A stretch of 64,000 bases of DNA from CAVTWH01 sp963738365 (GCA_963738365.1 CAVTWH010000010.1:1116001-1180000); one strand, 5' to 3'. Positions 45,978-56,264 are shown, counted from the stretch's first letter. The notes: generated by a model from the sequence alone, not told the origin. Program-made: numbers and translations.

Positions 45978-48215
45978 TCAGTTCAGCGTGTAGATGATGG
46001 TGTCGGCGTCGACCGTGCGGGAGATGCCCAGGCCGTCGATCGGGTCGTCCGGGTTCTGGGCGTAGGTGTAGTCGTTGTTCACCAGGGTCGGTGGCGGGTT
46101 GCGCAGGACCACCACGGTCTTCACGCCGGCCGCGCGCAGCGCGGCCACGCTGTTCGCATCCGGGAACGACTTGGTCTGCTCGCGCAGGTGCCACTGGTCG
46201 GTCGGGGTGAAGCCGCTGCCACCGTTGACCATCTTCTGGAACTTCGTGGTGGACCACAGCATGATGATCTCGTCGCTGGTCTGGTCGGAGGGCAGCACCA
46301 TGAGCGGGCCGTCGACGGTACGCATCGCCGCCGGCTGGACCGGCACGTCCGGGTGGTCGATCGAGTTGACGCCCTCCACGGTGACGGCGAACAGCGGCAG
46401 TACCAGCGCGAGGCGGGCCAGTGCGGTCTGCCGGCCGCCGGTGGTCTGCTCGGCCAACTCCCGGGAGCGGGCCGCCAGCTCGGCCACCGCCCCGGCGGCC
46501 AGCAGCGCGAGGAACAGCGTGGTCCACAGGAAGACCCGGCCGGGGGTACGGATGGCGTTCCAGCCCGGGGCGTACTTGTAGAGCAGCACGTAACCGACCT
46601 GGCGCCCGGCCGGCACGTGGGTACCCAGCGACAGGTACCCGCTGACCAGCACCCCGAGCAGCAGCCACAGCCGGGTACGCACCTTCCAGGTGGAGAAGAA
46701 CAGCCCGGCCACGGCCAGCCCGTAGAGGGCGAACCCGGCCAGCAGGCAGGTCTCCGCCGGTGCGATCATCGTCGACCGGGCCTGCTCGTGCAGGTCTCCC
46801 CACAGCCACGACTGGCCCGGCGCGGTGAGGAAGGAGCGCAGGTTCGGCGAGAAGATCGCCACGTCCTCGATGCTCCGCTTGGCCTCCGGGTGCAGCTTGA
46901 CCACCTCGAAGAACGGCCGGGCCATGAACGCCGCGACGGCGCCGAAGACCACTATCCCGAGGGCGTCGAAGGCGACCAGCCGGCGCCCCAGCCGGGGACG
47001 GCCGCGGCGCAGCCAGGTCAGCACGGCGACCAGCCCGGCAGCGCCCAGCACGTAGGCGAACGGGATGCCGATGCCGAAACTCAGGCTCAGCTGCCAGGCG
47101 GCGACCAGCCAGCCGGCCAGCGCCCAGCCGGGGCGTCCGCGCTCGGTACGCCACCCGTTCCGGAACGAGAAGCCGTGGCCACGGGCCAGCATGGCCAGCG
47201 CCAGCAGGATGCCACCCATCGACATGACGTGCATGTGCCCGGCCTGCGACCAGCGCCACGGGGCGTACGAGACGGCCACCGCGGCCACCGAGGCGCCCAG
47301 CCTGCCGGCGCCCAGCTGCCGCGCCAGGGCGTACCCGCCGATGAAGCACAACGCCATGAGCAGCACGAACAGCGCGTTGTACCGGACGATCGCGGCCACC
47401 GGCCCGTGCCCGATGAGCCCGATCGGGAAGTACCCGAGCAGGGTGTCGGAGAACGCGAACGAGTACTGGTCGGGGTAGAACGAGTTCGAGTTCCACAGCT
47501 GGCCGGGGTCGGTGGCCAGGATGTGTCCGCTCCAGGCGACCTGCCAGGTCTGCAGCGTCGGGTCCCAGACGTCGGCGGTGATCGTGCTGGCCGGGTGGAT
47601 CACCGCCGGCCAGAACATCACCGCGGCGAGGGCCAGCCCGGCCAGGCAGGCCAGGGTCCACTCGTGGGTGAGGAACGACCCGACGGCGTCCAGCGTCCGG
47701 CGCGCCCGGCCGGCCGGGCGTACCGGCCGGGGGGCGGGTGGTGCGAAGTTCTCCCAGTCGGCCGGCTTGCCGTCCGCCGGGGCGGCGGGAGGAGCGGGCT
47801 TGTCCGCGCCACCGGACGGTGCAGCGGCTGCGCCGGTCACGGCCGCCTTGTCCGGCGCCTGCGCGTCACCGGATGGCGAGCCGGTGAGGGCCGCCTTGTC
47901 CGGGGCGCCCGTTTCGTCGGTGGCCGTCTCCCGGGCGGGCGCGGAGTCGCGCTCACCGGAGTCGACGTCTGCGTCCGGGTCCCGTGCCACGGTGCCGGTG
48001 CCGTCCGGGGAGCTGGCCACGGTGGGTGGGGTGCGGTCGTCCACGGCTGACTCCCGGGCGGGCGGGGCGTCCGGGCCGGCGTCCACGGTGCCGGCGGCGG
48101 GCGTACCCCCGGGGTGGGGGGAGGCCCCGGAGGAGGCCAGGGCGCCCGCGGCGAGCGGATCGGGCGATCCGCCGGGGCCGGGCTGGGGGCTGATCCGGTG
48201 GTCGTCGATGCTCAT
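45978..48215 (-). CDS. GT-C-like polytopic membrane protein
   Basis: 745 aa. The first ~165 residues are a disordered cytoplasmic region rich in Pro, Ala, Ser and Asp. About 11-12 TM helices follow. An outside loop after TM1 contains DVWDPTLQTWQVAWSGHILA and FYPDQYSFAFSD, similar to lipid-linked-sugar glycosyltransferases. A soluble C-terminal domain of about 150 residues ends the protein. Donor and acceptor are unknown. ATG 48215 overlaps the nfo stop (ATGA), so the pair is coupled. Confidence 0.75.
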   Translation of the reverse strand: MSIDDHRISPQPGPGGSPDPLAAGALASSGASPHPGGTPAAGTVDAGPDAPPARESAVDDRTPPTVASSPDGTGTVARDPDADVDSGERDSAPARETATDETGAPDKAALTGSPSGDAQAPDKAAVTGAAAAPSGGADKPAPPAAPADGKPADWENFAPPAPRPVRPAGRARRTLDAVGSFLTHEWTLACLAGLALAAVMFWPAVIHPASTITADVWDPTLQTWQVAWSGHILATDPGQLWNSNSFYPDQYSFAFSDTLLGYFPIGLIGHGPVAAIVRYNALFVLLMALCFIGGYALARQLGAGRLGASVAAVAVSYAPWRWSQAGHMHVMSMGGILLALAMLARGHGFSFRNGWRTERGRPGWALAGWLVAAWQLSLSFGIGIPFAYVLGAAGLVAVLTWLRRGRPRLGRRLVAFDALGIVVFGAVAAFMARPFFEVVKLHPEAKRSIEDVAIFSPNLRSFLTAPGQSWLWGDLHEQARSTMIAPAETCLLAGFALYGLAVAGLFFSTWKVRTRLWLLLGVLVSGYLSLGTHVPAGRQVGYVLLYKYAPGWNAIRTPGRVFLWTTLFLALLAAGAVAELAARSRELAEQTTGGRQTALARLALVLPLFAVTVEGVNSIDHPDVPVQPAAMRTVDGPLMVLPSDQTSDEIIMLWSTTKFQKMVNGGSGFTPTDQWHLREQTKSFPDANSVAALRAAGVKTVVVLRNPPPTLVNNDYTYAQNPDDPIDGLGISRTVDADTIIYTLN

Positions 48216-48994
48216 CGGCCCAGGTGCTCCCGCAGGTAGGCAATATCGGCTGCCTGGCCCTCGACTCCGCCAGGGGTTTCCACGATCACGTCCGCGTCGG
48301 CCGCGCGGACCACTGCCACGATCAGCTCCGGGTCGATGGTGCCGGAGGCGAAATTGTCGTGCCGGTCCCGGCCCGAGTCGAAGGTGTCCTTCGAGCTGTT
48401 CGCGTGGACCAGGTCGATCCGGCCGGTGATCGCCTTGATCCGGTCCACCGCGTCGACGAGCTCCTCGCCGCCCGCGTGCGCGTGGCAGGTGTCCAGGCAG
48501 AAGCCCACGTCGTACTCCCCGATGGCGTCCCACAGCCGGGCCAGCGAGTCGAACCGGCGGGCGATGGCGTTGTCGCCACCGGCGGTGTTCTCGATCAGGA
48601 CCGGCAGCGGCAGGCCGCCCGAGTCCACCGCGTAGGCGAACGCCTTGCGCCAGTTGTCGAAGCCGGTGGCCAGGTCGGCCGGGTCGTCGACGTGTCCGCC
48701 GTGCACGATCAGCCCCTTGGCGCCCAGCTGTGCGGCGCCCGCGGCGTGCGCGGTCAGCAGCTTGCGGCTGGGGATGCGGATGCGGTTGTTGAGCGTGGCG
48801 ACGTTGACCAGGTACGGCGCGTGGATGTAGATGGCCAGCGGGTCGGCGGTCAGGGCGGCCGCGTCCGGGCGGGGTTTGGGGCTTTTGTAACTCTGCGGGT
48901 CGGTCAGGAAGAACTGCGCCACCTGCGCGCCCCGGGCGGCCGCGCCGGCCACCGGATCGGCGGCGTCGAGATGGGCTCCGATCAGCATGCCCAT
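48212..48994 (-). CDS. nfo: Deoxyribonuclease IV (AP endonuclease)
   Basis: A 260-aa AP endonuclease of the EndoIV TIM-barrel family. Metal-site segments are IYIHAPYLVNVATL, IVHGGHVDD, VLIENTAGGDN, GFCLDTCHAHAGGEEL, LVHANSSKDTFDSGRDRHDN and IVETPGG. It cuts DNA at abasic sites in base-excision repair. Asn-Ser replaces the usual Asn-Asp in the HxNDSK segment. It is the first gene of a coupled pair with the GT-C protein. Confidence 0.92.
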   Translation of the reverse strand: MGMLIGAHLDAADPVAGAAARGAQVAQFFLTDPQSYKSPKPRPDAAALTADPLAIYIHAPYLVNVATLNNRIRIPSRKLLTAHAAGAAQLGAKGLIVHGGHVDDPADLATGFDNWRKAFAYAVDSGGLPLPVLIENTAGGDNAIARRFDSLARLWDAIGEYDVGFCLDTCHAHAGGEELVDAVDRIKAITGRIDLVHANSSKDTFDSGRDRHDNFASGTIDPELIVAVVRAADADVIVETPGGVEGQAADIAYLREHLGR

Positions 48995-49080
48995 GAGGGT
49001 ACGGCCTCCGCCCCGGTGACCGCCGTCACTGGGTCGGCCGGTCGTCGTTACCCCGGTGTACCGGCCCGCCGGAGGTTGCC

Positions 49081-49794
49081 GTGCCGCTGTCCGTCCGTCG
49101 CCTGGTTGCGCTGCTCGTGGCCGGCGTGTCCGGCGCCCTGTGCGCGCCGGTCGCCGCGTCCGCCGCGCCGGCCGCGCAGGTTACTTTCACCGGGGGTACG
49201 CCCGACGGGCTGCTCGGCTGCGCCGTGGCGGTGACACCGGCGTCGCTGCGGGTCCCGGTGGAGACCACGGTGCTGGTCGTCAACCGGCTCAACCAGCAGG
49301 CGGAGCTGATCGTCAACGACGAGGACTACGGCGCCGTGCCGGCCGGCCACCAGGTCGGCGTCACCGTGCACCGGGGGCCGGTGGGCCTGTCGTTGGTCCC
49401 CGGCTGCCAGCTCGGCGGCCACGGCACCACCGCGGTGGTGGAGGTGACCGGCGCCCCGGCGCAGCCACCGGCGTCCCCCTCGGCGGTCCCGGGCGCCGCC
49501 GGCGTCCCGGGTGTGGGGGATCCGGGCGCCGACGACCCGGGCGCGGACGCCCCGGGCGTGGACGACCCGGGTGCGGACGACAGCGGTTCGGTCGAGGTGA
49601 CCTCGGCGCACCCGGTGACCCCGCCCCGGCGGGCGTCCGGCCTGCTGGTGCTGGTCGCGGCGACCACAGTGCTCGGCGTGTCGATTATGGCGTTTAGGGC
49701 CAAAACGGCGTTACGTCCGGCTAGCATCCGAGGTGAGAAGACAACCTGGCCCCGGGCTGGGCACGAGATGGGCATCTCGCGCGGCACGGGGTGA
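49081..49794 (+). CDS. Secreted, C-terminally membrane-anchored protein
   Basis: 237 aa. A signal peptide (SVRRLVALLVAGVSGALCAP, cleavage about ASA-A) precedes a ~90-residue beta domain with two Cys (GCAVAVTP, PGCQLGG). An acidic low-complexity stretch follows with PGADDPG-type repeats, then one TM helix (LLVLVAATTVLGVSIMAF) and a short basic tail. GTG 49081 with GGAGG upstream. No family recognised. It lies just before the ribosomal operon but is probably a separate unit. Confidence 0.7.
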   Translation: MPLSVRRLVALLVAGVSGALCAPVAASAAPAAQVTFTGGTPDGLLGCAVAVTPASLRVPVETTVLVVNRLNQQAELIVNDEDYGAVPAGHQVGVTVHRGPVGLSLVPGCQLGGHGTTAVVEVTGAPAQPPASPSAVPGAAGVPGVGDPGADDPGADAPGVDDPGADDSGSVEVTSAHPVTPPRRASGLLVLVAATTVLGVSIMAFRAKTALRPASIRGEKTTWPRAGHEMGISRGTG

Positions 49795-50069
49795 CGAAGT
49801 GGAGCTCCGCGGGGCGTCACTGACAGCTCATCGGTGTGGTCGTTCCTCCCCAGGTCCCACCCAGATCGACGGTCAGGACGCCCCGCGGTCATGCCCGGGC
49901 ACCGGCGGTGGCCGGCCGCGCCGCCCGCCGACCGGGGACCGCCGGGAATCCGGTACCATGGTGCGGTTCGCCCGACGCCGCCACTGCGCGGCGTCGATCC
50001 GCGAGCAGACACAAGACCTCCTGCCACGGAGAGACCGTGGCCGCCTAGCCCATAGGAGGTGAGCACGTC
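49795..50069 (+). promoter_or_regulatory. Leader of the rpsF operon with SD-masking complement
   Basis: A 275-bp region carrying the rpsF promoter and leader. ACCTCCT (50016-50022) is an exact complement of AGGAGGT (50054-50060), which is the Shine-Dalgarno site. Between them lies a perfect 7-bp hairpin, GCCACGG/CCGTGGC (50023-50041). Folding of both would hide the ribosome site. TACCAT at about 49956 may be a -10. rpsF leaders in other bacteria bind S6:S18 for feedback; whether this is that motif is not established here. Confidence 0.6.
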
Positions 50070-50360
50070 TTGCGTCATTACGAGATCATGGTGATCCTCG
50101 ACGCCAGCCTGGAGGAGCGTACCGTCGCTCCGTCGCTGGACACGTACCTGAACGTGATCCGGACCGCTGGTGGATCGGTGGAGAAACTCGACGTCTGGGG
50201 CCGTCGCCGGCTCAGTTTCGAGATCAACAAGAAGGCCGAGGGGATCTACGCCGTCATCGACCTGCAGGCCACGCCTGCGGCCGTTGCCGAGCTGGACCGG
50301 CAGCTGCGACTCAACGAGTCGGTGCTGCGTACCAAGGTCATCCGGCCGGAAGTCCGCTAG
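50070..50360 (+). CDS. rpsF: 30S ribosomal protein S6
   Basis: A 96-aa S6 of standard length: RHYEIMVILDASLEERTVAP, LDVWGRRRLSFEINKKAEGI, VLRTKVIRPEVR. It starts with TTG at 50070, 10 nt after AGGAGG. An overlapping GTG at 50060 is in another frame. It binds S18 on the ribosome platform and is first in rpsF-ssb-rpsR-rplI. Confidence 0.96.
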   Translation: MRHYEIMVILDASLEERTVAPSLDTYLNVIRTAGGSVEKLDVWGRRRLSFEINKKAEGIYAVIDLQATPAAVAELDRQLRLNESVLRTKVIRPEVR

Positions 50361-50454
50361 GACTTATCCGGGTTCCCGACCAGCGCGTCCACGCGGTTGT
50401 CGCACCGCTGTGGCAACCTGCGTGCAGACAAGCTGAGTGCTCGAGGAGTATGCG

Positions 50455-50994
50455 ATGGCAGGAGAGACCACCATCACGGTCATCGGCAATCTGACCGATG
50501 ACCCTGAGCTGCGCTTCACCCCGTCCGGTGCGGCGGTCGCCAAGTTCCGGGTCGCGTCCACACCGCGCACCCTGGACCGGGCCTCCGGCGAATGGAAGGA
50601 CGGCGAGCCGCTGTTCCTGGCGTGCTCGGTGTGGCGGCAGGCGGCGGAGAACGTCGCCGAGTCGCTGCAGCGGGGTTCCCGCGTGATCGTCTCGGGTCGG
50701 CTGCGCCAGCGGTCGTACGAGACGAAGGAGGGCGAGAAGCGCACCGTCTACGAGCTGGAAGTCGACGAGATCGGCCCGTCGCTGCGGTACGCCACGGCGA
50801 AGGTGCAGAAGATGTCGCGCTCCTCCGGCGGCGGTGGCGGATACGGGTCCTCCTCCGGTGGCAGTGGCGGCGGAGGCGGCGGTAACCAGGGCGGCGGCGG
50901 AGGCTACTCCAACGACGACCCCTGGGCGACCGCAGCACCGGCACCGGCCTCCTCGGGCGGCGGGGCGAACTACGACGACGAGCCACCGTTCTAA
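50455..50994 (+). CDS. ssb: Single-stranded DNA-binding protein
   Basis: 179 aa. The OB fold (TTITVIGNLTDDPELRFTPS, FLACSVWRQAAENVAESLQR) spans about 1-115. A Gly-rich linker follows, and the acidic tip ends DDEPPF, which recruits replication and repair partners. GAGGAG lies 6 nt before ATG 50455. It coats single-stranded DNA during replication. Confidence 0.97.
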   Translation: MAGETTITVIGNLTDDPELRFTPSGAAVAKFRVASTPRTLDRASGEWKDGEPLFLACSVWRQAAENVAESLQRGSRVIVSGRLRQRSYETKEGEKRTVYELEVDEIGPSLRYATAKVQKMSRSSGGGGGYGSSSGGSGGGGGGNQGGGGGYSNDDPWATAAPAPASSGGGANYDDEPPF

Positions 50995-51014
50995 GCACGT
51001 CTGGAGTCTGAGAA

Positions 51015-51254
51015 ATGCCCAAGGCCGCGCTCCTGCGCAAGCCGAAGAAGAAGGTGAACCCGCTCGACAAGGAGGGGATCACCTACATCGACTACAAGGA
51101 CACCGCGCTGCTGCGCAAGTTCATCTCCGACCGCGGCAAGATCCGCGCCCGGCGGGTGACCGGCGTCAGCTCGCAGCAGCAGCGGCAGATCGCGAAGGCC
51201 GTGAAGAACGCCCGCGAGATGGCGCTGCTGCCGTACACGACCGTCGGTCGCTGA
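51015..51254 (+). CDS. rpsR: 30S ribosomal protein S18 (cysteine-free form)
   Basis: 79 aa. The core IDYKDTALLRKFISDRGKIR and RRVTGVSSQQQRQIAKAVKN is typical. The N-terminal zinc CxxC pair present in many S18 proteins is replaced by VNPLDKEG, and the later Cys is Ser, so this is a zinc-independent (C-minus) form sitting in the main operon. It partners with S6. Confidence 0.95.
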   Translation: MPKAALLRKPKKKVNPLDKEGITYIDYKDTALLRKFISDRGKIRARRVTGVSSQQQRQIAKAVKNAREMALLPYTTVGR

Positions 51255-51268
51255 GGAAGGGGGCTGAC

Positions 51269-51724
51269 ATGGGCATGAAGATCATTCTCACCCGTGAGGT
51301 CTCCGGCCTCGGTACCCCCGGCGACATCGTCGAGGTCAAGAACGGCTACGGCCGCAACTATCTGCTCCCCCAGGGCTACGCCATCGGCTGGACCAAGGGT
51401 GCGGAGAAGCAGGTCTCCTCGATCAAGCGGGCGCGCGACGCACGTGAGATCCGCGACCTGGGCCACGCCAACGAGATCAAGGCGCAGCTGTCCGACCTCA
51501 AGGTCACCCTGGCGGTACGGGCCGGCTCCGGTGGCCGCCTGTTCGGCTCGGTGACCCCCACCGAGGTCGCCGCCGCCGTCAAGGCGGCCGGCGGTCCGGA
51601 GCTCGACAAGCGCCGCCTGGAACTGCCCGGCCACATCAAGTCCACCGGCAGTTACCAGGTCAGCATCCGGCTGCACCCCGAGGTCACCGCGAACTTCACG
51701 GTAACCGTCGTCGCCGCCAAGTAA
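51269..51724 (+). CDS. rplI: 50S ribosomal protein L9
   Basis: 151 aa, normal length. The N-domain MKIILTREVSGLGTPGDIVE with NGYGRNYLLPQGYA, a long central helix, and a C-domain ending NFTVTVVAAK. ATG 51269 or 51275 after GGAAGGGGG. It ends the operon; a strong terminator follows. Confidence 0.96.
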   Translation: MGMKIILTREVSGLGTPGDIVEVKNGYGRNYLLPQGYAIGWTKGAEKQVSSIKRARDAREIRDLGHANEIKAQLSDLKVTLAVRAGSGGRLFGSVTPTEVAAAVKAAGGPELDKRRLELPGHIKSTGSYQVSIRLHPEVTANFTVTVVAAK

Positions 51725-51740
51725 CACCCGCACACCACAG

Positions 51741-51772
51741 ACGGCGCCCGGCTCGACTGAGCCGGGCGCCGT
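51741..51772 (+). terminator. Terminator of the rpsF operon
   Basis: A 14-bp perfect stem (ACGGCGCCCGGCTC/GAGCCGGGCGCCGT) with the loop GACT, 16 bp past rplI. Confidence 0.85.
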
Positions 51773-51816
51773 CGTGCCTATCCCACCCGGTCATCCGGCC
51801 TCCCGGCCCTGTGGGT

Positions 51817-51868
51817 CCGGCCAGGTGTCACCCCGGCCTGGGCCGGCCAGGTGTCACCCCGGCCTGGG
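51817..51868. repeat. 26-bp tandem direct repeat
   Basis: Two exact adjacent copies, 51817-51842 and 51843-51868, with core CCAGGTGTCACCCCGGCCTG and the first bases of a third copy. It lies in the spacer between rplI and the tetR stop. Confidence 0.8.
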
Positions 51869-51976
51869 CCGGCCCGGTGTCTGGTCGGCTGGGGTTGATG
51901 CGGTGGCGGTGGGCAGATATTGCTGTTATCCGGAGGTTGGAGGCAGCAGAAAGTGCCATCCGCCACCCGGTCCCGG

Positions 51977-52699
51977 TCAGCCGGCGGGATCCCGGTCCGC
52001 GGTTGCGGCCAGGCCGCTGACCAGGAGGCTGATGCCGAACCTGAGGCGGTCGTCGCCGTCGCCCTGGACCATCACGGGGGCCATCCGGACCAGGTTGGGG
52101 TAGCGCTCCGTCGGTAGGGCGGCCAGGTAGCGGCCGAACTGCTCGAACCAGCCGCGCATGTTCTCCTCGGTCTGGCCCTCTTCGGCCTGCACGTACTCCT
52201 CGTAGGCGGTGCCGGTGATGAACAGCCCGAGGGTGTCCACGGCCCAGGCCGCGTACTGGTCGGGTACCCCACCGGCGTGCAGCAGCCCGAGGACCGTCTC
52301 GGAGAACCGCATCGAGTTCTCCCGGGTGGGTACCCGCCCGAAGCCGAGCCGGGCCACCCCGCTGTGCCGCCGCATCACCTGGACGGCGTCGAAGAGCAGC
52401 TCCCGCAGCTGCTCCTGCCAGCGCTGCGGGTCGGGCACGGGCAGTGTCAGCTCGCCGGAGATCCGGTCGAAGACCAGCTCCTCCAGCTCGGCGAGGTTGG
52501 CCACGTGCGCGTAGAGCGAGGACGGGCCGGTCCCCAGCTCCTGCGCCACCCGTCGCATGCTCATCGCCGCCAGGCCCTCGCGGTCGAGGATCTTGAGCGC
52601 GGCCGCCACCACCGCCTCCTGCGACAACGGCGTCTTCGCTGCTGCGGGTGGACGCGGCGGACGCTGCCAGGGCGGGATCGGCGCGGTCGGGACGGTCAT
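51977..52699 (-). CDS. TetR-family regulator (TetR_C-type)
   Basis: 240 aa. The helix-turn-helix AVVAAALKILDREGLAAMSM, RRVAQELGTGPSSLYAHVAN is followed by a helical ligand domain. ATG 52699 has GGAGGTGG upstream. It is divergent from the MFS exporter. Two perfect inverted repeats overlapping the exporter promoter (52731-52781) are its likely operators, and export substrates are its likely inducers. Confidence 0.92.
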   Translation of the reverse strand: MTVPTAPIPPWQRPPRPPAAAKTPLSQEAVVAAALKILDREGLAAMSMRRVAQELGTGPSSLYAHVANLAELEELVFDRISGELTLPVPDPQRWQEQLRELLFDAVQVMRRHSGVARLGFGRVPTRENSMRFSETVLGLLHAGGVPDQYAAWAVDTLGLFITGTAYEEYVQAEEGQTEENMRGWFEQFGRYLAALPTERYPNLVRMAPVMVQGDGDDRLRFGISLLVSGLAATADRDPAG

Positions 52700-52725
52700 C
52701 ACACCACCTCCGACGAACACTGTAC

Positions 52726-52781
52726 TTGACACGAACACTGTTCGTGCGTAGAACGGTGTTCGTCAAGTACGAACACCGTTC
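52726..52781 (+). promoter_or_regulatory. MFS promoter with two inverted-repeat operators
   Basis: TTGACA (52726-52731), 17 nt, TAGAAC (52749-52754). Operator one, ACGAACA-C-TGTTCGT (52731-52745), fills the spacer. Operator two, a perfect 13-bp inverted repeat GAACGGTGTTCGT/ACGAACACCGTTC (52751-52781), covers the -10 and start region. The divergent TetR start is only 26 bp away, so one site can block both genes. Confidence 0.85.
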
Positions 52782-52795
52782 GCCCGGAGGATCCG

Positions 52796-54472
52796 ATGTC
52801 CCTCACCACCGCTCCCGCCCCAGCCGCCCAGGAAACCGCCAGCGCGCCGCCCTACCGCTGGCGCTGGCTGGTGCTGGCCACCGTCCTCACCGTCGAGGTG
52901 ATGGACCTGCTGGACAGCACCGTCGTCAACATCGCGGCGCCCACCATCCGCGCCGACCTGGGCGGCAGCTACGTGGCCATCCAGTGGATCGCCGCCGGGT
53001 ACACCCTGGCCTTCGCCGTCATGCTGGTCACCGGCGGCCGGCTGGGCGACATCGTCGGTCGTCGGCGGATGTTCGTGCTCGGCGCCGCCGGCTTCCTGCT
53101 CACCTCGACGGCGTGCGCCTTCGCCCAGTCGCCGGAGCTGCTCATCGGCAGCCGGGTACTGCAGGGTGCGTTCGGGGCGGTGATGGTGCCGCAGGGGTTC
53201 GGCATCATCAAGCAGGTCTTCCCGCCGGCCGACCTGGGCAAGGCGTTCGGCGCCTTCGGGCCGGTGATCGGCCTGTCCGCGGTGTGCGGCCCGATCCTGG
53301 CCGGCGCCCTGATCAGCGCCGACTGGTGGGGTACCAGCTGGCGGATGATCTTTCTCATCAACGTGCCGCTCGGGCTGCTCGCCATCGCCGGGGCGTTCGC
53401 CTTCATGCCGGAGTCCCGGACCGCCGGCGCCCGCCGGCTCGACCTGCCCGGCGCGGCGCTGGTCACCACCGCACTGTTCCTGCTCATCTACCCGCTGGTG
53501 CAGGGGCGGGAGCTGGGCTGGCCGTGGTGGAGCTTCGCGCTGCTGGCCGCGGCCGTGCCGGTGCTGGCCGTCTTCGCGCGCTACGAGCGGCGCCGCCCCG
53601 ACTCGCCGCTGGTCGAGCTGAGCCTGTTCCGGCGCCGGGCGTACCCGGCCGGGCTGCTGGTCATCGTCGGGTACTTCGCCGCCCTCACCGGCCTGATGCT
53701 CGTGCTCGGCCTGTTCCTGCAGATCGGGCTCGGGTACTCGGCGCTGCACGCCGGCCTGACCTTCGCGCCGTGGGCGTTCGGCATGGCGGCCGGCGCGGCG
53801 GCATCCGGTGCCGTCCTCGGCGCCCGGTACGGCCGCCGCGTCATCCACGCGGGGCTGCTGGTGACGATCGCCGGCCTCGGCGTGGTCGCCGCCACCGTCC
53901 ACCAGGTCGCCGCGCCGGTCGGCAGCTGGCAGCTGCTGCCCGGGCTGCTGGCCTGCGGCATCGGCGCCGGCCTGTGCGTGGCGCCGCTGTTCAACGTGAT
54001 CCTCTCCGGCGTCGCCGACCACGAGGTCGGCTCCGGCTCCGGAGTGCTCAACGCGGTGCAGCAGTTCGCCGCTTCGGTGGGCGTCGCGCTGCTCGGCACC
54101 GTGTTCTTCAGCCTGCTCGGCGGCCACGCCCAGGCGGTCGCCGACGGGCAGGCCGGGCAGTTGCGCGAGCGGCTGTCCGCGGTGTCGGTCGCCCCGGCCG
54201 ACACCGACCGGCTCCTCGCCGGGTACCGGCTGTGCCTGCACGACCAGTTCACCGCCGACGACCCGGACGCCACCCCGGCCAGCTGCACGGCGCTGCGCAG
54301 CAGCGCGCCGGCCCAGGCGGGTCCGGTGCTGGGCGCGGCCGGCGCGCAGGCGGTGCGGACCAACTTCACCGAGACGATCCAGCGGCTGCTGGCGGTGACG
54401 GCCGGCGTGCTGGCGGTCACCTTCGGACTGGCCTTCCTGCTGCCCCGCCGGGCCCGCCCCGACGAGGTGTGA
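52796..54472 (+). CDS. MFS multidrug exporter (DHA2 type, 14 TM)
   Basis: 558 aa. TM1 motif DLLDSTVVNIAAPTIRADLG, loop motif GGRLGDIVGRRRMF, about 14 TM helices and a ~60-residue outside loop near residues 450-515. GGAGG precedes ATG 52796. Drug/proton antiport is the usual role of the family; the substrate here is unknown. Confidence 0.92.
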   Translation: MSLTTAPAPAAQETASAPPYRWRWLVLATVLTVEVMDLLDSTVVNIAAPTIRADLGGSYVAIQWIAAGYTLAFAVMLVTGGRLGDIVGRRRMFVLGAAGFLLTSTACAFAQSPELLIGSRVLQGAFGAVMVPQGFGIIKQVFPPADLGKAFGAFGPVIGLSAVCGPILAGALISADWWGTSWRMIFLINVPLGLLAIAGAFAFMPESRTAGARRLDLPGAALVTTALFLLIYPLVQGRELGWPWWSFALLAAAVPVLAVFARYERRRPDSPLVELSLFRRRAYPAGLLVIVGYFAALTGLMLVLGLFLQIGLGYSALHAGLTFAPWAFGMAAGAAASGAVLGARYGRRVIHAGLLVTIAGLGVVAATVHQVAAPVGSWQLLPGLLACGIGAGLCVAPLFNVILSGVADHEVGSGSGVLNAVQQFAASVGVALLGTVFFSLLGGHAQAVADGQAGQLRERLSAVSVAPADTDRLLAGYRLCLHDQFTADDPDATPASCTALRSSAPAQAGPVLGAAGAQAVRTNFTETIQRLLAVTAGVLAVTFGLAFLLPRRARPDEV

Positions 54473-54613
54473 ACCGTTCCGGTACCGCGCCCACCCCCGC
54501 TGCGGCGGCGGTGGGCGCGGTCCATTCGCGACACGCCGGCAAGGTTTTCCAACACACACCGTGTGTACGACGTCTGCGCTGGTCAGTGCCGTGTGATCTC
54601 GGTTTCCCCAGCG

Positions 54614-54690
54614 TTGTCCACAGCCTGTGCACAGGGCTTCACACAGCCTGGAGCCGCCCTGTCCACAGGTTGTCCCGAGCCCTGTCCACC
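54614..54690 (+). promoter_or_regulatory. DnaA-box cluster upstream of dnaB
   Basis: The 343-bp gap 54473-54815 contains one perfect actinobacterial DnaA box, TTGTCCACA (54614-54622). It also holds CTGTCCACA (54659-54667), CTGTGCACA (54625-54633), CTGTCCACC (54682-54690) and TTGTCCCGA (54670-54678). All are in the same orientation and lie within 77 bp. This suggests DnaA control of dnaB transcription or a DnaA-titration site. Confidence 0.6.
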
Positions 54691-54815
54691 GGTGCGTTTG
54701 GCCGGCTGGCGCGTCGTTCGTATCGTTCCCCTTCTGCGCTGGCAGAGTTCGCCCGGACGGACTTGTCGTACCCGCGCGGTACACAGGACGGACGAGGTTG
54801 GGGGAGGGGGGTCGG

Positions 54816-56256
<1,441 letters not shown>

Positions 56257-56264
<8 letters not shown>

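Noticed and set aside
54473..54815. Possible chromosomal origin
   Set aside because: DnaA boxes are present but there is no dnaA or dnaN next to it and no clear A/T-rich unwinding region.
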